Virus record (IMG/VR): IMGVR_UViG_3300021403_000175
Span: 1 to 20,446 of that record
DNA: 20,446 nucleotides
Source: a virus
Direction: 5' to 3' (one strand)
The first letter of the stretch is position 1, and each line of letters starts with the position of its first letter. The notes below the pieces were generated by a model, which ran no database searches, was not told the DNA's origin, and worked only from the letters and a program-made list of their open reading frames with translations. A program made the translations under genes and the position numbers. Shown here one piece after another: positions 6,146 through 13,120 of the stretch.

Positions 6146-7044
6146 TACGAAAGATCCTCATTGGCGTCACCTTCCTCCGGCCCCTCGACCGGCTCGCCTA
6201 CGGTTGCCTCTTCGGGATGTTCGAGCAAATGTTCCTCGTCGAGCGCGCCGACCTGCCACATATCGGTAGGCACTTCGGACGAAAATTGCTGCGGCCTGCC
6301 TTTCTCGGCCTGCGCATCGAGATTCCACGCCTGCGCGACCTGCGGCGACATCGGCGCGTGCTTGGCGACTTTGTGGATCATCGTTTTGATCCCCATCGCC
6401 GCGAAGTGATCGGCCCACGGCCCGAACACTTTGCCCTGGCGATCCCGCGAAAGAGCAAAGCGGTCGCGGTGTTCTTCCATCTCTTCTTTGCTCATGTACT
6501 CGACTTGCTTAAAGCCGGTCGAGAGTTTGATGCCGCCCCAAAATCCGATAACCTCGCCGCGCGTGCCGCTCTTTGGATAGCGGTGGCGCACGTCGGGATC
6601 GAGGCCGTCGAGCAATTCGAATTCGTCAAACTCGCGCACCGTTTTCGCGGTGCAACCGGCGACGAATCCCGAGCGGATGAGCAATTGAATTTTGCCCTTC
6701 GCGCCAATAATCAGTTGCGCCTCGTAGCCGCCGCGACCGGCATTCGCTCTTTTATTCCAGAACGGAATCAGGAACGAATGGCCGAGCGGTGTGTTCGGTT
6801 CAAGTCCCAAAATCACCGACTGCATAACCGCGCCGCAGATCGAAGCGGGATGGCACTGGACAAGGCGCGAATTCGTCGCAAGCGTAGTACGCACGATGCC
6901 GAACAACCGCGCGGGCGTCATGATCTTAGGCAGAATGTCGGCAATGCGATCCTTCGATTGCTTGAGTAAGTTCGCGACCTCGACGATAGTGTCGCGGTGC
7001 TGCTGCTGCGGCGGCGTTTTTTGCAGATTCATTTCGTTGGGCAT
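6145..7044 (-). CDS. recT: RecT-family single-strand annealing protein, 299 aa
   Basis: It binds single-stranded DNA exposed by the partner exonuclease and anneals it to complementary strands in phage recombination. Family features are visible in order: the N-terminal helix region, 'TNSRLVQCHPASICGAVMQ' (58-75), 'LGLEPNTPLGHSFLIPF' (79-95), the core 'AQLIIGAKGKIQLLIRSGFV' (109-128), 'EFDEFEL' (138-144) and the late 'MGIKTMIHKVAKHAPMS' (217-233). The last about 30 residues are acidic, perhaps a partner-binding tail. Length is typical. It is coupled to the exonuclease gene by a TAATG overlap; exonuclease first, annealase second is a common order for such modules. Confidence 0.95.
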   Translation of the reverse strand: MPNEMNLQKTPPQQQHRDTIVEVANLLKQSKDRIADILPKIMTPARLFGIVRTTLATNSRLVQCHPASICGAVMQSVILGLEPNTPLGHSFLIPFWNKRANAGRGGYEAQLIIGAKGKIQLLIRSGFVAGCTAKTVREFDEFELLDGLDPDVRHRYPKSGTRGEVIGFWGGIKLSTGFKQVEYMSKEEMEEHRDRFALSRDRQGKVFGPWADHFAAMGIKTMIHKVAKHAPMSPQVAQAWNLDAQAEKGRPQQFSSEVPTDMWQVGALDEEHLLEHPEEATVGEPVEGPEEGDANEDLS

Positions 7045-8021
7045 TATTCACCTGTATTCGTGAACAGAAAACGCCGGGGTGCCGGTTTCATCGTTGTGTG
7101 CTTGGCGATCATGTCGGCCCATTTCGCCCCGTCAATCGGCACGTACTCTCCGTAGACATCAGCGGCGAGCGCGCGCCAATCGACAACGGCGGTATCTTTC
7201 GGCGCGTTCCATGTAGCCCGGTAGTGCGCGGATCGGATGCCCTTTTCCTCGCCGATAGCGGTTTTAACCCGCGTCTCGGTTTCCTTCCGGGCTTGCTCAA
7301 TCATCTTTTCCGCTTCGCGAATGCGGTTGAGTTCCGTGAGCATCGCTATCTCTTCTTCGGTCGCGAGGCGCACCTTGCCGTTAGATCGCGGGTAGCGCGC
7401 GTGAACGTAATCCCTGGCGCTGCGCGAATAATTGATGTCTGGCGGAACGCGCTTAAGGACGTGGTTGAACCAAAAGCATTCGACATCCCTGAGCATTTCG
7501 CGCTCGATATTCAGATCGCGCTCAATTTTGTAAATGCGCAAATCGCTGCCGCCTAAAAGCGCGATGATCTGCCATTCATCGACGTCGCAGAGCGACATAT
7601 ACCAACGGCATTGCCACTCGTAACGCTCCGGGAAAAACGGGTCGTCGTCGTCGGGATGGCCCCACAAATACCGCTGATCGAAGGAAACGTTTTTTGCGTC
7701 GATGCCTAATAGCGGCGCGTCCGCAGAGGGCGAGAGCGCGTCGGGCGAACCGACCTGCCAAGGCCGCTCGGGATGTTGAATCGTTTTATCCCACCACTCG
7801 ACCCGACGCCCGGTCATGCGCGAAAAAGAGTGAACGAGCGCCTGTTCCAAATCCTTGCCGATAGCCCGGCGCATCGCCGTTGACTCGTCTACTTCCGGCT
7901 CGGCCATTCCGATTTTTTTGTTATAGACCGACCAGATTTCACGTTCGTCGGAATCTAGTCCGAGAATCGCGGCAACTTCCGAACCGCCGATTCCGCGCGA
8001 TTTTAATTCGAGGTCAATCAT
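7044..8021 (-). CDS. YqaJ/lambda-type recombination exonuclease, 325 aa
   Basis: A PD-(D/E)XK nuclease expected to degrade one strand of duplex DNA and hand the other to RecT. Visible motifs: 'GIGGSEVAAILG' (10-21), the helix 'AIGKDLEQALVHSF' with E59, 'GSPDA' with D94, 'IDAKN' with D108 and K110, and Q137 in 'EWQCRWYM'. These correspond to the metal-binding and catalytic residues of the YqaJ family, with Asp in place of the more usual Glu in the ExK motif. The C-terminal part has a coiled helix (about 220-250). The ATG lies 3 bases after the preceding stop. It appears intact. Confidence 0.93.
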   Translation of the reverse strand: MIDLELKSRGIGGSEVAAILGLDSDEREIWSVYNKKIGMAEPEVDESTAMRRAIGKDLEQALVHSFSRMTGRRVEWWDKTIQHPERPWQVGSPDALSPSADAPLLGIDAKNVSFDQRYLWGHPDDDDPFFPERYEWQCRWYMSLCDVDEWQIIALLGGSDLRIYKIERDLNIEREMLRDVECFWFNHVLKRVPPDINYSRSARDYVHARYPRSNGKVRLATEEEIAMLTELNRIREAEKMIEQARKETETRVKTAIGEEKGIRSAHYRATWNAPKDTAVVDWRALAADVYGEYVPIDGAKWADMIAKHTTMKPAPRRFLFTNTGE

Positions 8022-8024
8022 TTT

Positions 8025-8231
8025 TCAATTCCCGCCTTTTTTGCATTCGCCTAATGACTCCGCAATTAAATTCGCCCGCGCTAAAGCCATGCATGTTTCG
8101 CAAAGTACACGCCGGTCAAACCATCCAATCGGCCCCTCGCGAAAGCATTTTTCGCAACGGCCCATCAGGTCGGTCAACGCGAGATCGACGGCCTCGCGGC
8201 GCAACGCCGCATAGCGTGCTGAGACGCCCAT
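8025..8231 (-). CDS. Small CxxC...CxxC zinc protein, first gene of the early operon, 68 aa
   Basis: Two cysteine pairs, C26/C29 (CEKC) and C44/C47 (CETC), spaced 14 residues apart, form a likely single four-cysteine zinc site. N-terminal and C-terminal helices flank it. The start ATG at 8231 has AAAGGTG about 9 bases upstream. It is the first gene after the leader with the four hairpin units, immediately upstream of the exonuclease. It could be a small regulator or a partner of the recombination enzymes; neither is shown. Confidence 0.78.
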   Translation of the reverse strand: MGVSARYAALRREAVDLALTDLMGRCEKCFREGPIGWFDRRVLCETCMALARANLIAESLGECKKGGN

Positions 8232-8257
8232 AGCAGGGACACCTTTAGCGAGCGATC

Positions 8258-8289
8258 AAAAAACTAACGAACGGAACTACTGGTTTTTT
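8258..8289 (-). promoter_or_regulatory. A/T-rich 7-bp inverted repeat just upstream of the first early gene
   Basis: AAAAAAC (8258-8264) and GTTTTTT (8283-8289) are perfect inverted repeats separated by 18 bases. In the minus-strand RNA this stem would lie about 25-55 nt before the start codon and end in a U-run. The stem is weak (mostly A-U). It could be a leaky attenuator or a spacer structure following the leader units; it may also be chance in A/T-rich DNA. Confidence 0.35.
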
Positions 8290-8296
8290 CGCGTGA

Positions 8297-8514
8297 TTTG
8301 TTCGGGGTGGTTCCGAAATAGGCTACGCAAAGAGCCTGTCCCGTCTCGCAATTCGTTCGGGTGGTTTAAGGCCGAAAGGTCTGCGCGGCGGCGCTTTGAT
8401 CTGACGTAGTTCGTTTGGTTGGTTCCAAAAGTCTACGCCGAGAAAAAAGACTTATGCCGGGATTTGTTCAGGTCCGGGCTGCACGATTCCTTGCGTCATT
8501 CATTTCTAAATGAC
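8297..8514 (-). repeat. Four tandem box-plus-hairpin units in the early-operon leader
   Basis: A conserved box (plus strand consensus TTYGTTCGGG-TGGTTCC) occurs at 8297, 8352, 8410 and 8464; its GTTCGG core repeats at 55, 58 and 53 bp. Each box is followed by a hairpin: AGGCT/AGCCT (8320-8337), AGGCC/GGTCT with a GAAA loop (8369-8382), AAGTCT/AGACTT (8429-8453), and for the divergent fourth GTCATT/AATGAC (8495-8514). Stem sequences differ but pairing is kept. Downstream of the predicted minus-strand promoter they would be the transcribed leader of the recombination operon, as hairpin then GGAACCACCCGAACGAA. An antitermination (put- or nut-like) or repressor-binding role is possible; both are inference. 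Confidence 0.7.
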
Positions 8515-8537
8515 TGGTTTAATCAAGAACAGTACCG

Positions 8538-8566
8538 ATATTACCCCTGTACCTAAATTTGAGCAA
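8538..8566 (-). promoter_or_regulatory. Predicted sigma70-type promoter for the early operon
   Basis: On the minus strand, TTGCTC (8566-8561) and TAATAT (8543-8538) are separated by exactly 17 bases, a good housekeeping promoter. Transcription would start near 8531 and run through the four hairpin units to the gene at 8231, leaving a leader of about 300 nt. GTACC occurs twice around the -10, about 20 bp apart, which might be an operator, but this is weak. Confidence 0.55.
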
Positions 8567-8588
8567 CAGGATTTATTGGAGAATTTCT

Positions 8589-8613
8589 AGGCGCTAAAAA
8601 AAGCCTTATTTTG
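8589..8613 (+). terminator. Weak terminator-like hairpin with T-rich tail
   Basis: AGGC (8589-8592) pairs with GCCT (8603-8606) around an A-rich loop and is followed by TATTTTG on the plus strand. The stem is only 4 bp, so it would end transcription poorly. No plus-strand gene precedes it, so a functional terminator here is doubtful. Confidence 0.2.
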
Positions 8614-8762
8614 AATAGAATACCCGTCCTTCTGTGGCGCGTTATCGAGAGTGAGCAGAAGTCTAAATCCTCAACAAATTAACCCCTCATTTTCGGCCCA
8701 AATAATTGAAATTAAGCGAGAACAAAAATCAACAGACGACGGCAAAAGCAACCTATAGTTTC

Positions 8763-8807
8763 CTTGTTAAAGATTTGCCAACGCCCCATACTCTAAAGGG
8801 TAACAAG
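8763..8807. promoter_or_regulatory. Inverted repeat bracketing the repressor promoter, candidate operator
   Basis: CTTGTTA (8763-8769) and TAACAAG (8801-8807) are exact inverted 7-mers, 38 bp centre to centre. One lies on the -35 element and the other at the expected start point. This placement suits negative autoregulation by the downstream XRE protein. I see no further copy of the half-site at the minus-strand promoter. Confidence 0.4.
8764..8792 (+). promoter_or_regulatory. Possible promoter of the repressor gene
   Basis: TTGTTA (8764-8769) and CATACT (8787-8792) are spaced 17 bp and match four of six positions at each element. Transcription would begin near 8799, giving a leader of about 73 nt before the GTG at 8872. 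It overlaps the inverted repeat listed next, as expected for an autoregulated repressor promoter. Confidence 0.4.
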
Positions 8808-8871
8808 CGAAAATTTTTGGGACGGGTAGGGACCTTGCGGATTCCGCCTTCTCGGGGAAAGCGTTTGGACC

Positions 8872-9168
8872 GTGCCGGTTGAAGCGTCCAATTTGCGAGC
8901 ACTGTTAGGCCGAGCGATCCGCCAGCGACGCCGAAAACGGAACTTAGCGCAATGGCAACTCGCGGAGATCGCGGGCCTTTCCCGCGCCTACGTGCAGCGC
9001 CTCGAAACCGGCCAAGAAAACGTGACGATAGGGACGCTCACGGCAATCGCGCGGGCGCTCGATGCGGGCATCGACGAGGGTATCGAGGTATGGGATTTTT
9101 TCAGCGACGCCCACGATCTTTTTGAGAAAGCGGGATCAGAAGCGCCCGGCGACGATAACGACGACTAA
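8872..9168 (+). CDS. XRE-family helix-turn-helix repressor-like protein, 98 aa
   Basis: Residues about 8-65 form a Cro/CI-type DNA-binding domain: a basic first helix (RAIRQRRRKR), then 'QWQLAEIAGLSRAYVQRLETG' as the helix-turn-helix, and 'VTIGTLTAIARALD' as the following helices. The acidic C-terminal tail (80-98) is too short for a LexA-type cleavage domain, so it would not be RecA-cleavable like lambda CI. Start GTG at 8872 has only a poor ribosome site; a TTG seven codons on is an alternative. It is the only plus-strand gene, divergent from the recombination operon, and probably keeps early genes off or regulates itself. Its TAA overlaps the stop of the convergent gene at 9165. Confidence 0.88.
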   Translation: MPVEASNLRALLGRAIRQRRRKRNLAQWQLAEIAGLSRAYVQRLETGQENVTIGTLTAIARALDAGIDEGIEVWDFFSDAHDLFEKAGSEAPGDDNDD

Positions 9169-9461
9169 ATGATTTTGTTCACCGACGTTTCGACCGCGCT
9201 CTGTAGGTCGGCGTCGGAAATTGCATCGCCGCCCGCTTCTTGGACCTTCGAGTCCATGACTACGGTCGGCTGAATCTGCGCCGCCGATGCGTCGGGACTT
9301 GCGAAACATTGCTGCGCCCACTTGATGCGCGTATTGTGCGCCGGTGTCGTCGGCTCCTCGCCGGTGATGTAGCTGGCAAACGTCAGGCAGGCCACTTTGA
9401 TGCGCCCGCGAAATTGCATGTCGATCATCAGCGTTGCTGATTCGGTATAAGTCATCGCCAT
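9165..9461 (-). CDS. Small phage protein following the tail fibre, 98 aa
   Basis: The start is the ATG at 9461, with TAAGGGAG (overlapping the upstream stop) about 9 bases ahead; a second ATG two codons later is possible. The sequence 'MTYTESATLMIDMQFRGRIKVACLTFASYI' followed by 'RIKWAQQCFASP' looks like the small helical proteins often encoded beside phage tail or head genes. The C-terminal half is acidic (DAISDADLQSAVET). No function assigned. The reading frame runs to TAG at 9165, so it overlaps the end of the plus-strand repressor gene by four bases. Confidence 0.75.
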   Translation of the reverse strand: MAMTYTESATLMIDMQFRGRIKVACLTFASYITGEEPTTPAHNTRIKWAQQCFASPDASAAQIQPTVVMDSKVQEAGGDAISDADLQSAVETSVNKII

Positions 9462-9475
9462 AGTTTTTTTCTCCC

Positions 9476-11707
9476 TTAGAGCTTGATGTGTAAATTGCCG
9501 CTTGAGTCTTTGTAGATCGATCCCATTAGCAAGCCGCCCGCTCCCGCCGCCGCATCGTTGGCATAGGTCGGCGCGTTGATGCGCACGATTCCGTGGTTGT
9601 CCAGAATGATCGAGTAGGTCGCGTTGCCGAACTGCCCGTAAAAAGTATTCGTGATATAGAGCGAGGTGTCGTAAGACTGGTGGCCGATGCTCGATGACGA
9701 ATAGCCGGTCTGATACAGCGTGAGCGCCGCGCGTGAGCCGCTCGGCGCGGAGACGCATAGCAGGTCGCCGGGATTGATCTCGCCGATGCCTACGTTTCCG
9801 GTTGAGGTAATCCGCATTCGCTCTAAGCTCTGTGTTCCAAAAACGATGTTGCACAGGAGATCGGGCACGGTGTTGAATCCAGACAGATCGATGTAGCTGC
9901 GCTGCGCTCCTGTTCCGCCGCCCGCCGAAAGCCGCAGCAATCCAGCGTCATAATACGCAGCGTTGGTACACGCGCTGATTTCACCGCTGATACGAGCCGT
10001 ACCTACGGCGGGACGTGCCGGGAATGCCGACTGATTGTTTAGCAGGATCGCGCCCACTACATTGAGGGCTGTTTCCGGCGCTCCGGCCTCTGACACCGTT
10101 GTGCCGATTCCTACCTTGCCCGCTTGCGTGAAACGCACATGCTCGGTGCCATTGTTGTCGCAGAAAACCCCATCGCCGGATGCGCCCGCCGCCCCGAAAA
10201 TATAGCCGATGTTCGCGCCCTGGCGCACAAAAATAGCGTATGGATTCGCGCTTGTGAAGGTGCTCGCGCCGACGACTTCAAGCGCTGCGTTGTTTCCTGG
10301 CGTTGCGATCCCGATGCCGAGCTTGCCGACGCTCTGCAATGCAAATCCCGCCGCGTTGATGTTGCTCGCCCACGGTGTTTGTGGCGATCCGCCGCCGCCG
10401 CCCGTCGCGGTAATGGTCACATCGACACGGCCCGCGCCCGAATTATCGACGCCCGCAATGGTGGTATTCGAACCGGCAATCAGGTTCAAAATCGGGCGCG
10501 TTCCGACCGCTACGGAATTGACCCAAACCGCCGTGCTCGATCCAGTGGCCGTGGACGTGAGGGTTACGTCGATACGTCCGCTGCCCGTATTATTCACGCC
10601 CGCGATGGTGGTGTTCGTTCCGGCGATCAGGTTTAAAATCGGCTGCGTACCAACGTTTGCGTTATTGACCCAAATCGCTGTGCTCGATCCGGTCGCCGCC
10701 GCCGAGATCGTAACGTCAACGCGATTTCCACCGCTGTTATCGACCGCCGTAATCGTCGTGCCGCCGCCCTGAAGGAAATTGATCTCTTGACGCGCCGCAA
10801 CGAACGTTCCGCCGAGCGAGACGCGATGGCGCTGCGTGGTGGTGTCGGCGACAACCGCAAGCGTCCGATCCGCGCTTAGGTCGCCGCCGCCCGTTAATCC
10901 GGTGCCGGATAAAACTTGCCGCGTGGTCGGGACGCCGGTCGCGGGCGCAGCGGCCCACTTCAGGCCGTTCGCTTGCGTCGAGTCGGCAGTAAGTATCTGC
11001 CCATCGGTGCCAATCGGCAGGCGCGTGGTCGCCGCGCCATGCACGATCAGGTCGCCCTTAGTAGTCGTCGGGTCGGTCATGCCGGTAACCGGCGCTGCGG
11101 CCCATTTGACGCCGGTAGCCTGCGTTGAGTCGGCGGTGAGTATTTGCCCATTCGCGCCGACCGGCAAGCGCGTGGTGGCCGCGCCGCGCACGACCAAATC
11201 GCCTTTGGTGGTGAGCGGGTCGGTCATGACGCCGGTGATGACGACGTTAGAAAGCGTCTGCCCGCCGCCGTCGATTGGCCCGGTCCACCACTGCGCCCCG
11301 ATGGTGACAAGGCCGTCCGAACGGCGGATGGCAAACGGCGACGGTTCGAGCGGTATTCCGCTGTCGGAGTATCGCTTGATCGAGAAATTTGAGCCAGCGT
11401 TCGCGCCCGTTTCGGTTGCGCCGTCTTTGATGAGCGCCCACCGTGGAAGCGAGTCGCCGCCGCCATCGGTCGAGTCGAGCCATAACGCGCTCGACGGGTC
11501 GCCCGCCGATGGAATCACCTGCGCGGGCGAGAGAATAACCTTGCCGCCGCCATCGGGAACGTAGTCGTCGATGATGACGTTCGAGAGATGATGACCGCCG
11601 CCGTTCACGTCGCCGCCCCAATTGCGGATGTCGTTTGAGAGCGAGTTCAGTTGATCGGCGTGCAGCGAATCGGTCGGCGACAAATCATTGCGCGAAAGCC
11701 ATGCCAT
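9476..11707 (-). CDS. Tail fibre protein with internal repeats, 743 aa
   Basis: Likely a trimeric tail fibre or receptor-binding component. Residues 1-30 are a likely attachment region. Then come two tandem copies of a 49-residue unit (161-209, 210-258; 'TTKGDL', 'TTRLP', 'GQILTADSTQA') and three of a roughly 50-residue beta unit (about 289-437; 'TTIAGV', 'GSGRIDVTLT'). A glycine hinge (GGGGGS) follows, then fibre-type 'KLGIGIATP' and 'KVGIGTTVSE' motifs. The end contains 'RMRITSTGNVGIGEINPG'. There is no recognisable intramolecular chaperone domain at the C-terminus. The start has AAGGAG about 7 bases upstream. It lies in the tail cluster after the tip genes, which fits a distal fibre. Confidence 0.85.
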   Translation of the reverse strand: MAWLSRNDLSPTDSLHADQLNSLSNDIRNWGGDVNGGGHHLSNVIIDDYVPDGGGKVILSPAQVIPSAGDPSSALWLDSTDGGGDSLPRWALIKDGATETGANAGSNFSIKRYSDSGIPLEPSPFAIRRSDGLVTIGAQWWTGPIDGGGQTLSNVVITGVMTDPLTTKGDLVVRGAATTRLPVGANGQILTADSTQATGVKWAAAPVTGMTDPTTTKGDLIVHGAATTRLPIGTDGQILTADSTQANGLKWAAAPATGVPTTRQVLSGTGLTGGGDLSADRTLAVVADTTTQRHRVSLGGTFVAARQEINFLQGGGTTITAVDNSGGNRVDVTISAAATGSSTAIWVNNANVGTQPILNLIAGTNTTIAGVNNTGSGRIDVTLTSTATGSSTAVWVNSVAVGTRPILNLIAGSNTTIAGVDNSGAGRVDVTITATGGGGGSPQTPWASNINAAGFALQSVGKLGIGIATPGNNAALEVVGASTFTSANPYAIFVRQGANIGYIFGAAGASGDGVFCDNNGTEHVRFTQAGKVGIGTTVSEAGAPETALNVVGAILLNNQSAFPARPAVGTARISGEISACTNAAYYDAGLLRLSAGGGTGAQRSYIDLSGFNTVPDLLCNIVFGTQSLERMRITSTGNVGIGEINPGDLLCVSAPSGSRAALTLYQTGYSSSSIGHQSYDTSLYITNTFYGQFGNATYSIILDNHGIVRINAPTYANDAAAGAGGLLMGSIYKDSSGNLHIKL
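10397..10843 (-). repeat. Three tandem ~150-bp coding repeats in the tail fibre gene
   Basis: Two closely matching 50-codon units plus a more diverged first one encode beta-rich segments ending in 'RVDVTI' or 'RIDVTL'. The nucleotide similarity suggests duplication or gene conversion. Unit number could vary between relatives and change fibre length. Confidence 0.65.
10934..11227 (-). repeat. Two tandem 147-bp coding repeats in the tail fibre gene
   Basis: Residues 161-209 and 210-258 of the fibre are near-copies (MTDP, TTKGDL, GQILTADSTQA, KWAAAP). Most differences are conservative. They form an exact in-frame duplication, consistent with recent lengthening of the fibre shaft. Confidence 0.7.
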
Positions 11708-11750
11708 AAGGCGCTCCTTTCCCCGTTGACTGACAAAACTGACAAAAACC

Positions 11751-12128
11751 TTATTCTGCGGGCGGCTCCGGCGCGGCTTCCGGTAGAAGCGATTGAAGTT
11801 CGGCGGAAATCTGGCCGTTTACCTTTGTCGGCGTTGGTTTCGGTGTCGGCTTCGGTGTCGGCGCAGGCTTAGTAGGCGGCGTATCAGGCAACACGCAATA
11901 GATATTTCCGCCGCCCACGCGGGCCTGCATGAAATTCCTTACGTCGCGATGCATGAGCGCCGAGCGCACGAAACTGCGCTGCTGCTCTTGTACCGTTTCG
12001 AGGCGCTTCTTTGCCGCTTCCATATCGAGCGACAACATGCCGATTTGCGCGAGCGTTTTGGTTTGCTCGCTCTCCATTTCGCCGTATGCTTGCGCTTCTT
12101 TTTGATCGAGTGAAAATGCTTTCTCCAT
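11751..12128 (-). CDS. Small coiled-coil protein with Pro-Thr-Lys tail, 125 aa
   Basis: The start used is the ATG at 12128 (GGGAG ribosome site, with 8 bases after the upstream stop). Residues about 5-70 are a charged helix with coiled-coil character ('EMESEQTKTLAQIGMLSLDM'). A short segment with 'FMQARVGGGNIYCVLP' follows, then a proline/threonine/lysine repeat (about 88-105). It lies between two fibre genes, so a fibre-assembly or structural accessory role is likely, but no family is recognised. Confidence 0.75.
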   Translation of the reverse strand: MEKAFSLDQKEAQAYGEMESEQTKTLAQIGMLSLDMEAAKKRLETVQEQQRSFVRSALMHRDVRNFMQARVGGGNIYCVLPDTPPTKPAPTPKPTPKPTPTKVNGQISAELQSLLPEAAPEPPAE

Positions 12129-12136
12129 AATTCTCC

Positions 12137-13120
12137 CTATACGAATTGAACGATTACGCCGCCGCGCACCGTGACCGTGTGCCCGTCTGCGGTTGTGAAT
12201 GAAGCCGAGGGCACGCCGTTCCATTGCGTACCGCCGACAAAAGGATTGAAGCCTGCCCCTGCGATGCCGTTGTTAGGACAGTTCACGCCCGCCCCAACGA
12301 ACGCGCCGACTGTACTGATAACCGTCGTCGCGCCGACCTTGTAACTCGTGCCCGAATGGTTTCCGTTTGAATCGATCCACGTTTGGCCGGTCGGCCCATT
12401 GAACGATGTGCCGGTTTGTATGTTGCCGCTGACCTGAACGCCGGTGCCTACAAAATTTCCGCTGCCGTCAATCAGCATTCTTTGATAGTTGTGAAGTTCC
12501 GAACCGATATTTACAACCGGGATATAGCCGCCGAAACCGTCCGACCGCTGCGTGCATTCGATGATCTTGTTTCCAGACTGATCAGTTAAATAGAAATACG
12601 CAGAGCCGGGATGACGAAAACTCACCGAGCCATCGTTGCCCGATGTCAGTTGCACATTGATGGCCTGACTGGTCGGCGAGTACATCGTTAGCTCGCTCCA
12701 GAACTGCCCGCCGTTCGCGCCGGAGCTATCGCCGTTGAACGCGACGAGCGAGGCGACACGCGCCGATGGCCCGATGATAATCAGGCCCCGGTCGATCAGA
12801 TTGATGCCCTGCGTTGCGCCGGTGTGCGTGAGCGTGATGCCGGGAAATTTGTACGATCCCGCCGATGCGTTGTAGGCGTCCAAGCCAAAGGTGAGGGTGG
12901 TCGCCGCGTTGAACGGATTGCTCGGTTTCGTCGTGTCGTTATAATTCGCGGGCCATGCAATCGTGAACAGGTTGATGTTTCGCAGTTTTACGGTTTGATC
13001 CTTCGCCGCGAGCAAGCGCCAATCGGCGAGCGATTGACCGCCGAGCGCGAATTCGTAAAACCACGCGCCGGAGATGTACGCCGGGTCGGTTGTCGGCACA
13101 AGCGGCGTGTTGGCGTCCAC
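12137..13120 (-). CDS. Tail fibre or tip protein, 327 aa
   Basis: Starts with GTG at 13120, directly after the TGA of the preceding gene, with GGAGG about 10 bases upstream. The protein is Gly/Asn/Thr-rich and beta-like throughout, with 'RMLIDGSGNFVGTGVQVSGNI' (about residue 214) and a C-terminal strand set 'SASFTTADGHTVTVRGGVI'. That ending is common in phage fibre or tip proteins. No enzymatic motif. It probably forms the distal, receptor-contacting part after the modular tail protein encoded upstream. It could alternatively be part of a fibre collar. Confidence 0.75.
   Translation of the reverse strand: MDANTPLVPTTDPAYISGAWFYEFALGGQSLADWRLLAAKDQTVKLRNINLFTIAWPANYNDTTKPSNPFNAATTLTFGLDAYNASAGSYKFPGITLTHTGATQGINLIDRGLIIIGPSARVASLVAFNGDSSGANGGQFWSELTMYSPTSQAINVQLTSGNDGSVSFRHPGSAYFYLTDQSGNKIIECTQRSDGFGGYIPVVNIGSELHNYQRMLIDGSGNFVGTGVQVSGNIQTGTSFNGPTGQTWIDSNGNHSGTSYKVGATTVISTVGAFVGAGVNCPNNGIAGAGFNPFVGGTQWNGVPSASFTTADGHTVTVRGGVIVQFV

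Noticed and set aside
8297-8514. CRISPR array
   Set aside because: The boxes are degenerate and short, the spacing is irregular, and the intervening segments are hairpins rather than unrelated spacers; no cas gene is near.
8837-8847. GCGG-ATT-CCGC hairpin before the repressor start
   Set aside because: Four-bp stem with no T-run and no ribosome site inside it; too weak to call a regulatory element.
10836-11564. 242-residue plus-strand frame
   Set aside because: Antisense shadow of the repeat region of the tail fibre; Pro/Val/Ser bias follows from the opposite strand.
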